64,000 nucleotides of DNA. Source: Candidatus Limnocylindrales bacterium (GTDB lineage Bacteria > Moduliflexota > Moduliflexia > Moduliflexales > JAUQPW01). Each line of letters begins with the position of its first letter. The first letter of the stretch is position 1. The translations under genes and the position numbers were made by a program. The notes beneath the pieces were generated by a model. The model ran no database searches, had not been told where the DNA came from, and was given only the letters and a program-made list of their open reading frames with translations. Of this stretch, positions 34,932 through 42,225 are shown piece after piece. The stretch covers positions 21,215 to 85,214 of the forward strand of contig DATMBG010000034.1 of assembly GCA_035559535.1 (NCBI GenBank), read 5' to 3'.

Positions 34932-34938
34932 GCCCAAC
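34932..34938 (-). other. Recombination core half-site (attI-like)
   Basis: On the minus strand GTTGGGC matches GTTRRRY and is followed by GGGCAT, the same start (GTTGGGCGGGCAT) seen inverted at 34301-34313. It marks the upstream edge of the toxin-antitoxin cassette. No partner box is found on its other side, where copy B of the direct repeat begins, as expected of attI rather than attC. Confidence 0.5.
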
Positions 34939-35335
34939 ATGAAATAAACACCAAAAGTGTCCGAATATCCAGCCCTCTGGACTATCCCTATTACCCCATT
35001 TTAGGAGTATTTCTCCAGGAAATTCAGACATTACACACCAAAAGCGTCCTTTTCCTTGTTTTTAATAGACCTCTTCTCGAGTGTATTTCCCTGATTTACT
35101 TATATCCTAAGTCGTGGTTTCCCCTTAACTTCTCCATGCTTCGGTAGAATTTTACCCCTCTATTCTTTGAAATATTCATACCGAAAACTACACCGCAAGA
35201 TATTACACTTTTATACGATGTTGCACGAGGAGCTACTCTACAACTCGATAAACAAAAATCATCGTCACTTAAGCTAGTTCATTTTAAAATTACAAAACAA
35301 ATCTTGTAAAGAAAAAATTTCTTTTTTCCAAAACT
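34939..35335. repeat. Diverged direct repeat, copy B (attI/integrase-leader region)
   Basis: Aligns with 25481-25880 as described there. It occupies the space between the first cassette boundary and the leader of the integrase remnant, where attI and the cassette promoter would lie. AT-rich; no gene. Confidence 0.7.
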
Positions 35336-35431
35336 CGACTATATTTTTTTCCAAAAAATGCGCCTTAATTTCGGTAGTTAACCGTCTCGGTTGACATGAG
35401 TTTATTTTTTACTGTGAAAAGGAGGAATACC

Positions 35432-35886
35432 ATGCCAGAAAAACCCAAACTGCTCGATCCATTACACAATACCCTCCGTCCCACAAGCCCTACAGCAAAC
35501 GCTAAGATTTGGCTTATGTGGATGGGAATAAACGCTTTATTTACTGTCAAGGGGGACGTTTAACCTACTCAGGGGGATGTTTCTTGTTGGGAAACAGTAG
35601 GTTAAGTGTCTCCCTTGACAGAGTAATGGGGGCAAAGGAGGTGGAGGAGTTTATAACCCATCTGGCCCGTGAGCAAACCGTGGTGGTCAGTACGCAGAAT
35701 CAGGCATTAAATGCTATTGTGTTTCTCTACAAAGAGGTTTTGGGAATTAAATTCAACCAATTACACGTAGAACAGGCAAAAAAGCCTGAAAAGCTGCCGG
35801 GGGTCTTTACGTGTAGGGAGTCATCAGTCCGGCAGAGAGGATGTAAAAATTTTGATGGTTCTGGCTTAAAAATTCTTCTGGGCTAA
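35432..35886 (+). pseudogene. intI: Integron-type tyrosine recombinase remnant
   Basis: An ATG at 35432 with GGAGG six bases upstream encodes KPKLLDPLHNTLR, the usual N-terminus of integron integrases. The frame then shifts, and from about 35511 AYVDGNKRFIYC continues the core-binding domain. After a 78-base palindromic insertion it goes on with MGAKEVEEFITHLA, VVVSTQNQALNAIVFLYKEV and KKPEKLPGVFT. These match the IntI SAM-like domain (compare SEVEAFLSWLA, STHRQALAALLF and RLPVVLT of IntI1). The catalytic domain with the R-H-R-Y residues is lost apart from a possible NFDGSGLKIL trace. Inactive. It reads divergently from the cassettes, the canonical integron layout. Confidence 0.8.
35544..35621. 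repeat. 78-bp palindromic insertion inside the integrase remnant
   Basis: Arms of 26 bases (35544-35569 and 35596-35621), beginning CTGTCAAGGG and ending CCCTTGACAG, pair with three mismatches around a 26-base loop. The element is exactly 26 codons and keeps the frame open, interrupting the protein between the RFIY and MGAKEV segments. No obvious target duplication. Confidence 0.8.
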
Positions 35887-36363
35887 AACTCCCGTCGGCA
35901 AACGCTATCCTGCCTAAGGATCCGGGTCAATTTAGTCGGTATCTTAGTTCCGTTAGGAGTGATCTATTCATAGCAAAATCTTTTGACTTTCCCTGCTATA
36001 ATTAGATTGCCCCGCTGGGGCCGTAGTATTAAGTTAAGGGTGGAAGTCCTTGTTAAAGACAAAAACACCCCCACCCTCTTCCTCCCCCGCTTCGCAGGAG
36101 AGTGGACTTGGACCACAGCGTTCCTTCCCCTGCGGTAGCGGGGGAAGGTCAGGAAGGGGGCCTTAACTTAAGGTCATGGTGCGCTGGGGCTGTACAACAA
36201 GAATTACCTATCCCCAACTGATTAGCACTGATAGCTCGCCTAAAATCCCGTTGACATTTCTTTCCATTCATGCTAACACTTGTTAGTCATACAGATTTCG
36301 TAGACTTTACATTTGTTTTGAGGGGTTGGTAGTTTTTACTTTTTATAAAGGAGAATATAGCGT
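35887..36363. other. Gene-free stretch with a short element bounded by inverted ends
   Basis: TTAAGTTAAGG (36029-36039) and CCTTAACTTAA (36161-36171) enclose a 143-base block that itself contains GC-rich complementary segments (CCTCCCCCGC... and GCGGGGGAAGG). The block is flanked by similar words CCCCGCTGGGGC and GCGCTGGGGC. A MITE-like or REP-like origin is possible. The remainder should hold the promoter of the CHAT gene. Confidence 0.5.
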
Positions 36364-38067
36364 ATGCCCACACTACCCACACAGCGAAACCTGCCCTCCG
36401 GCACTCCAGGCCGGAATAATTCCTCCCTTTCAAAACCTCGAAGGCTTTCTTTAAGGCTGGCCTTAGGGTCTATTACAGAAGTGGACGCTTCCGCACTGGT
36501 TGTAGGACACTTTAAAGGCGTTGCCCCCCGTAGTGCAGAACTTGCCGTTGATCAGGCCATTGGATCGATTATTAATGATTTCGAGAATCGGCGGATGATC
36601 AGTGGAAATCTGGGGGAGATTTTCTTTATTCCAACACACCGAACCAGGTTATACGCTTCTACGGTGATACTGGCCGGATTGGGTAACTTCTCCAGCTTTA
36701 CCAAGGATAGTTTGAGACTGGTGGGAATGAATCTTATCAAAGGGCTGGTAAGTACCAAAATTTATGATTTCGGTATTGTTTTAATGGGCTCCAATGCAGG
36801 AAATTTATCGGTAGAAGATGCGACTCGAACCCTTATATACGGAATCTATGAAGGACTACAGAATTATGATCCAGACGGCAGGATCCAGGAAATGACCCTG
36901 GCCGAGATCAATGAGGAGAAATATCGAAAAATCCGAGAGGTCCTTTTGAATTTCCTGAAAAGTGATCTCTTAACTCAAAAACTGGATATCTCCTTTTCTG
37001 AATGTGCCTTGACCGGAATCCAGGCCGAACCGACCAAGGAAAAAATATCTCCTTTAAATATTGTAATTCGAACCGAGGGAACCAAACTTATTTTTTCTGC
37101 CCTGGGAGAGTCGGCTACCCTGCGTAAGGAGCAAGTCATCTCTCCAAAAATCATCGAAGGCATCCGGAAGAAATTGGAGGATTCGTATGGAAAACCTCAG
37201 GCCGAAGAAATTCAAAAAGCCCATGGAAAACTCCTCTTTGACCAGGTGGTCCCGGAAGATATCCAGAAGGTTATCCTGGCCTGCAAGGGTCGTCCCATCG
37301 CGTTATCCTTAGATTCCTATGCAGCTTCTATTCCCTGGGAGCTTATGTACACCGATCGCCCAGACTGTCCGGGTTTTCTGGGACTCAACTTCCCCATTGG
37401 CCGACAGCTTATGATTGATGCCCCGGTTACCAAGTGGCTGGCCCGCAGAAAGATAAAAGGTAAGCTAGACTTCCTTTTAATAGGGGATCCCACTGCAGAT
37501 CTCCCGGGAGCTGCCGAGGAGGCAAGGATCCTTTCAAGGTTTTTGAACTCTTTACAGGGAGTTCAGGTAACCACCCAAATAGGACCCAAAGACAACACTG
37601 CTGAAGAGGTTTTAGCTCAATTAGGTTCAGGAACCTACGATATCGTCCATTATGCCGGACATGCCTATTTTGATCGGCGAGATCCCTCTGAAAGTGCCTG
37701 GATATTTAAGGACGGGGGAAGGGTGCGCGCCCGGGATTTGGTAAATCTATCCAGCCTTCCGGCATTGCTTTTTTCAAATGCCTGTGAAGCCGGAGTTGTT
37801 GAGCCGATTTACCATACGGATAAATACGGGGTCGCAGAAGCTCTCCTGCGGGCGGGTCTTATTAACTATATCGGAACCTTCTGGCAAATCAACGACTCAC
37901 CGGGAGCTTTTTTTGCCGGAAAATTCTATGAAAAACTCCTCCAGGAAAGAACTATCGGAGAATCTTTGGTTGAAGCCAGAAAAGATATGATTCGAAAATT
38001 CGGCTACAAAGAGTTAAACTGGGGAAGTTATATGTTATACGGAAATCCAATGTTTCGATTTAAGTAG
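36364..38067 (+). CDS. CHAT-domain protease fused to a peptidase-M17 N-terminal-like domain
   Basis: 567 residues. Residues 32-165 (GSITEVDASALVVGHFKGV, FFIPTHRTRLYASTVILAGL) look like the non-catalytic N-terminal macro-like domain of M17 leucine aminopeptidases, without the M17 catalytic domain. A linker of about 100 residues follows. The C-terminal CHAT (caspase-HetF-associated) domain has IPWELMYT near 324, DIVHYAGHAYF with catalytic His433, FSNACEAGVV with catalytic Cys474, and GTFWQINDSPGAFFAGKFY. The dyad is intact, so it is likely an active cysteine protease in signalling, defence or regulated cell death. No partner gene is obvious. AAGGAG lies 10 bases before the ATG. Confidence 0.85.
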   Translation: MPTLPTQRNLPSGTPGRNNSSLSKPRRLSLRLALGSITEVDASALVVGHFKGVAPRSAELAVDQAIGSIINDFENRRMISGNLGEIFFIPTHRTRLYASTVILAGLGNFSSFTKDSLRLVGMNLIKGLVSTKIYDFGIVLMGSNAGNLSVEDATRTLIYGIYEGLQNYDPDGRIQEMTLAEINEEKYRKIREVLLNFLKSDLLTQKLDISFSECALTGIQAEPTKEKISPLNIVIRTEGTKLIFSALGESATLRKEQVISPKIIEGIRKKLEDSYGKPQAEEIQKAHGKLLFDQVVPEDIQKVILACKGRPIALSLDSYAASIPWELMYTDRPDCPGFLGLNFPIGRQLMIDAPVTKWLARRKIKGKLDFLLIGDPTADLPGAAEEARILSRFLNSLQGVQVTTQIGPKDNTAEEVLAQLGSGTYDIVHYAGHAYFDRRDPSESAWIFKDGGRVRARDLVNLSSLPALLFSNACEAGVVEPIYHTDKYGVAEALLRAGLINYIGTFWQINDSPGAFFAGKFYEKLLQERTIGESLVEARKDMIRKFGYKELNWGSYMLYGNPMFRFK

Positions 38068-38186
38068 AAAACCATAGCCCTGCTACATCTTTGCGAACTT
38101 TACGCCTTTCAGGGATTCCGGGGTTAAAATTAAGCCGCCCGGGACGCTAAGCAGGCGCAAAGCCCGCAGGATAAAGAGAAAGAACC

Positions 38187-39335
38187 ATGAAAATCACCGA
38201 TGTCCAAACATTCCTGACAGGTACCCGGTGGCGGAATTTTCTTTTTGTGAAAATCTCTACCGATGAGGGAATCACCGGTGTGGGGGAGGCCACTCTGGAA
38301 GGGAAAGAGAAAGCAGTAGAAGCAGCCATTCACCAGTTGAAGCGGCGGAACGTTGTGGGGGCAAATCCTTTCAACATTGAAGAGATATGGATGCGTATGT
38401 ATCGTAACGAGTTCTGGCACGGGGGACCGGTTCTCCTTACGGCCATGAGCGGGATCGAAATAGCCTGCTGGGATATTGTGGGAAAGGCCTTAGGACAACC
38501 TGTTTACAATCTCCTCGGAGGCCGCTGCCGGGACAAAATCCTCACCTACGCCAACGGCTGGTACGGCGGGGAACGAACTCCAGAAAACTTTGCCCGACGG
38601 GCTAAACGGGTGATTGAAAAAGGGTATAAGGCCCTTAAATTTGATCCGTTTGGCTCCGCAGGCCGGGAAATGAGTCGACAGGAAAAAGTTAAGTCCATCG
38701 ATATTGTTGCAGCGGTTCGGGATGCCGTAGGTCCGGATATAGAAATTTTCATAGAGGTCCACGGAAGATTCAGCCCCATGACCGCCATCGAAATCGCTAA
38801 GGAACTGGAACCTTATCGACCCGGCTGGTACGAGGAACCGGTTCCACCCGACAACCATGACGCCATGGCTCTGGTGGCCCATAAAATCAATATCCCCGTC
38901 GCAACCGGTGAACGCCTCTATACCCGATATGGATTCCGAAGACTCTTTGAACTCCAGGCCGCCAGCATCATCCAACCCGATATCCTTCACACCGGAGGAA
39001 TTCTGGAAACCAAAAAGATCGCCGCCATGGCCGATACTTATTATATGACCGTCGCTCCCCACAATCCCAACGGGCCCATCTCTACGGCAGTGGCCGTTCA
39101 GATAGATGCCTGCCTGACCAATTTTTATATTCAGGAGTGCCTGGATGATTTTGATGTCCCCTGGAAAAGTCAACTGGTTAAAGGAGCTCTGGAAATCAAG
39201 GATGGTTATATCACCATTCCCGACAGGCCCGGCATCGGTGTCGAACTCAATGAAGAAGTTATCCAGGAACATCCCTACCTGGAAGATGCCTTCTTCAATA
39301 TGTGGGGTGAGGGATGGGAAAAGGATTTTGCTTAA
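38187..39335 (+). CDS. Enolase-superfamily dehydratase (galactonate-dehydratase-like)
   Basis: 382 residues of the mandelate racemase/muconate lactonising family. The capping domain starts MKITDVQTFLTGTRWRN; GGRCRDKILTYANGW leads into the barrel. Metal ligands appear in IFIEVHGRFS, GWYEEPVPPD and VATGERLYTRYG, and the catalytic His in VAPHNPNGPIS. The HGR and HNPNGP motifs are those of the galactonate dehydratase group of acid-sugar dehydratases. The exact sugar acid is unknown. Preceded by the CHAT gene on the same strand with a 119-base gap containing CTTTGCG/CGCAAAG complementary words. Confidence 0.88.
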   Translation: MKITDVQTFLTGTRWRNFLFVKISTDEGITGVGEATLEGKEKAVEAAIHQLKRRNVVGANPFNIEEIWMRMYRNEFWHGGPVLLTAMSGIEIACWDIVGKALGQPVYNLLGGRCRDKILTYANGWYGGERTPENFARRAKRVIEKGYKALKFDPFGSAGREMSRQEKVKSIDIVAAVRDAVGPDIEIFIEVHGRFSPMTAIEIAKELEPYRPGWYEEPVPPDNHDAMALVAHKINIPVATGERLYTRYGFRRLFELQAASIIQPDILHTGGILETKKIAAMADTYYMTVAPHNPNGPISTAVAVQIDACLTNFYIQECLDDFDVPWKSQLVKGALEIKDGYITIPDRPGIGVELNEEVIQEHPYLEDAFFNMWGEGWEKDFA

Positions 39336-39357
39336 TCTCATTGTTTATCTTTCCCGA

Positions 39358-39377
39358 TAGCGCGAACCCTCGCGCTA
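39358..39377 (+). terminator. Hairpin between the dehydratase and membrane-protein genes
   Basis: TAGCGCGA and TCGCGCTA form a perfect 8-bp stem with an ACCC loop, 22 bases after the stop. No T-run follows, so it may be an mRNA 3'-end stabiliser or attenuator. Confidence 0.45.
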
Positions 39378-39390
39378 CCGGCCTGAATCC

Positions 39391-41034
39391 ATGGTGAAAG
39401 GTAACCTCAAGGGGGGAGTGTCCCTTGTAACCAAGATGGGATTGCTCCCCATCCTTTTCTATTTGATCTTTTTCTGGATCCTTAACGACCCCCTTATCGG
39501 ATTATTCTCTACCCATTTGTTTGCAGATCAAGGGGACGGATTACAGAATCTCTGGAATCTGTGGTGGGTCCATAAGGCCGTCACCCAGCTTCATCAATCC
39601 CCCTGGCATACAATTTATCTCCGCTATCCGTCCGATATGACCCTCCTGGGACATACCTTGAATCCCTTCAACGGTTTCATGGCGTCAGGATTGCTAAAAT
39701 TTTTGACGCTGACGGAAGCTTACAATTGTATCGTTATTTTTTCCTTCGTTATGGGCGGACTGACCGCTTTTTTACTAGCCTATTATTTCACCCGGTCTTA
39801 CGGCGGTAGCCTCCTGGCAGGCTATATATTTACCTTCTCCAATTATCACTTTGCCCATGCCCAGGGACACCTGAACCTGGAATCTCTGGAATGGATCCCT
39901 CTCTTTGTACTCTGCTGGTACCGATGGGTTACCAAACCCGGCGTGGCGATGGCCCTGACCTCTGCCTTTGTACTCTTTGCGGTTATTCTGTGCGATTATT
40001 ATTACTTTTTTTATTCGGTTTTGATCGGCTTTTTGATTTTGATCTGGTATGCCTTCCAAAAGGATCTCTTTTTCTTTCTCAGAAGGGCGTATTTAACTTC
40101 TCTGATAATCTTCCTTACGGCTACCCTCCTGACTACAGGACCTCTGGTTATTTCCTTGCTGCTCGTAAACAGGAAAGATCCCTTTATAGGTGCCCACCAA
40201 CCCCAGGAATATTCCCTGGACCTGCTGGCCCCTTTCATCCCCGGAGGTCATTGGCGCTTTGCCCATTTAACCCGGTTTTATTGGTCCAAATTACCCGGTA
40301 ATATCGATGAAAGTAGCGTTCATATCGGTGTTTCCGTTTTCTGCCTTCTGATGTTGGTATGGATCCGGAGGCATAAAGTTCCACTCCGGGATTTAGGACT
40401 CTGGTACCTTATCCTCGTTTTCTTTACCGTCCTGAGTCTGGGACCCGTCTTGCAGGTAGGGGGAAAGGGGATCCCCTTCATAAAATTGCCCTATGCCCTG
40501 CTGGAAGTGGTATTCCCTCCGATAAAACTTTCCGGTGCTCCCGTACGGATGATGGTTATCCCCATACTCAGCGCGGCAGTTATCTGCGCTGCAGGATTTA
40601 AATCCCTTTTCCATGGATTTATCGGAAAGCGAGGGTGGACAGGATTCTTCTTGATCCTGCTTTTCCTGGAATATCTACCGAAACCCATTCCGGCCTCTAA
40701 ACTCAATGCACCGGACTACGTGAAGGTTTTGAAGGACTTACCGGATACCGGGGGGATCATCGATACCACCGCCCGACCTACTCTGGCACTTTACTATCAA
40801 ACCATTCACGAAAAACCTATGGCCTTTGGCTATGCTTCTCGAATTCCTACCAGTGTCAACAACAAAGATCAAAAGCTATTACAAATTCTTAACGATCAGC
40901 GATACCCTTTACTTTATTGTGACTATTATATTAAATACTTGATTACGGACACCCTTACCAACGTCCCGGAAGGTCGTTTGCTTTATCAGGACGCAAAGGT
41001 AAAGTTGTACGATCTGGAAAATCAATGCCCATAG
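39391..41034 (+). CDS. Polytopic membrane protein, GT-C/YfhO-like glycosyltransferase candidate
   Basis: 547 residues with about 11 hydrophobic helices and a C-terminal soluble domain of about 110 residues (from KLNAPDYVKVLKDLP). The first extracytoplasmic loop carries ADQGDGLQNLWNLWWV, where acidic residues after helix 1 are the typical catalytic feature of GT-C enzymes using polyprenyl-phosphate sugars. GHLNLESLEWIPLFVLC and PIKLSGAPVRMMVIPILS are also seen in large bacterial membrane glycosyltransferase-like proteins of unknown role. No signature fixes the substrate. The ATG has no good Shine-Dalgarno; an ATG at 39436 is possible. Confidence 0.65.
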   Translation: MVKGNLKGGVSLVTKMGLLPILFYLIFFWILNDPLIGLFSTHLFADQGDGLQNLWNLWWVHKAVTQLHQSPWHTIYLRYPSDMTLLGHTLNPFNGFMASGLLKFLTLTEAYNCIVIFSFVMGGLTAFLLAYYFTRSYGGSLLAGYIFTFSNYHFAHAQGHLNLESLEWIPLFVLCWYRWVTKPGVAMALTSAFVLFAVILCDYYYFFYSVLIGFLILIWYAFQKDLFFFLRRAYLTSLIIFLTATLLTTGPLVISLLLVNRKDPFIGAHQPQEYSLDLLAPFIPGGHWRFAHLTRFYWSKLPGNIDESSVHIGVSVFCLLMLVWIRRHKVPLRDLGLWYLILVFFTVLSLGPVLQVGGKGIPFIKLPYALLEVVFPPIKLSGAPVRMMVIPILSAAVICAAGFKSLFHGFIGKRGWTGFFLILLFLEYLPKPIPASKLNAPDYVKVLKDLPDTGGIIDTTARPTLALYYQTIHEKPMAFGYASRIPTSVNNKDQKLLQILNDQRYPLLYCDYYIKYLITDTLTNVPEGRLLYQDAKVKLYDLENQCP

Positions 41035-41091
41035 GTCCCTTAAATAATCGAAAAGATAAGCTAACAGAAACAGAATGAGAGGTCGACGCTT

Positions 41092-42123
41092 ATGAGTCAC
41101 ACTCAAAGAGAATCTTTAAAAGTTCTTTTACTTGGGAACATGGCGGTTACTGCCCTGGAGGGTCTCCAGGCAAGGGTTCAAGTACCTTGTGAATTTATTC
41201 CTGTTCCGGGAAAACTGGAGGATCCGAAAGCTCTCTCTTTGATAGAAGAAGCCGACGTGCTGGTGGCGCCCGGTTTTACAAAGAAAATGGGGGCAGTTGC
41301 AAAGAAACTCCGACTGGTTCAGGCTCCTTTCGCCGGTTTAGAGGCCTTTGACTTAGAGGCGCTTCCTCCAGGTGTTGTTCTGGCCAATGTCTATAACCAT
41401 GAAGTCAGTATTGCGGAATTTGTCCTGATGGCTATGTTGGTTTTGAGTAAACAACTCAAAAAATACGATGCGGATCTAAGACGGGGTTTCTGGGGTCATA
41501 AGCCGTTTTTTGCCGAGCCTTTGGTAGGAGAGTTGCAAAACAAGATTTTAGGTCTTATCGGCTTCGGCCACATTGGTCGGGAGATTGCCGTGAGGGCGCG
41601 GGCTTTTTCCATGAAGATTTGGGCCATCCGAAAACACGGTAAGGAAGGAATTCAGGATTCCAAAGCTCCCCAGATAGATTTCCTTGGAGGGAAAGAAGAT
41701 TTACCTCAACTCCTGAGCCAGGCCGATTTTATCGTTCTCTGCTGCCCTCTTACCGAAGAAACCCGGGGTCTCATCGGAACCAGGGAATTTAACAGGATGA
41801 AACCTACCGCCTATTTAATCAACATTGCCCGGGCCGAAATTGTGAATGAAGAGGCTCTTTATCAGGCTTTATGGGAAAAGAAGATTGCAGGGGCAGCTCT
41901 CGATGTGTGGTACCGGTATCCTCGGGGGTATCCTTCCACTTCCGACGAGCAGTGCTTTCCCTCTCGATTCCCCTTTCAGGATCTGGATAACGTGATTATG
42001 ACCCCGCATATTTCTGGAAGAGCAGAAAGTACCCTTCAAGGTCGTTTACGGGATATAGCAGATAATATAAGTCGGGTATACCACGGACAGCCGTTGAAGA
42101 ACGTGGTGTATGTGGGAAAATAA
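41092..42123 (+). CDS. D-2-hydroxyacid dehydrogenase family protein
   Basis: 343 residues. The Rossmann motif is ILGLIGFGHIGREIAVRA (GxGxxG), preceded by VYNHEVSIAEFVLMAML. The catalytic Arg lies in LINIARAEIVNEEALYQAL, the Glu in GAALDVWYRYPRG and the His in VIMTPHISGRAEST. These are the standard NAD-dependent D-isomer 2-hydroxyacid dehydrogenase features; glyoxylate/hydroxypyruvate or phosphoglycerate cannot be told apart by eye, and no ACT domain is present. AGAGG precedes the ATG by 9 bases. Confidence 0.88.
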   Translation: MSHTQRESLKVLLLGNMAVTALEGLQARVQVPCEFIPVPGKLEDPKALSLIEEADVLVAPGFTKKMGAVAKKLRLVQAPFAGLEAFDLEALPPGVVLANVYNHEVSIAEFVLMAMLVLSKQLKKYDADLRRGFWGHKPFFAEPLVGELQNKILGLIGFGHIGREIAVRARAFSMKIWAIRKHGKEGIQDSKAPQIDFLGGKEDLPQLLSQADFIVLCCPLTEETRGLIGTREFNRMKPTAYLINIARAEIVNEEALYQALWEKKIAGAALDVWYRYPRGYPSTSDEQCFPSRFPFQDLDNVIMTPHISGRAESTLQGRLRDIADNISRVYHGQPLKNVVYVGK

Positions 42124-42126
42124 AAC

Positions 42127-42207
42127 AAAAGAAAGAACGGAGATACAGGATTTACCATATCTCGTAAAGACGCTCTGCAGGGCGTCCTATCTACCGTTCT
42201 TTCTTTT
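42127..42207. terminator. Bidirectional terminator between convergent genes
   Basis: AAAAGAAAGAACGG (42127-42140) and CCGTTCTTTCTTTT (42194-42207) form a perfect 14-bp outer stem with T-rich ends on both strands. An inner hairpin GACGC...GCGTC lies at 42169-42186. It separates the dehydrogenase from ppiD. Confidence 0.85.
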
Positions 42208-42225
42208 TAAACTCCCGGGGTCAAT

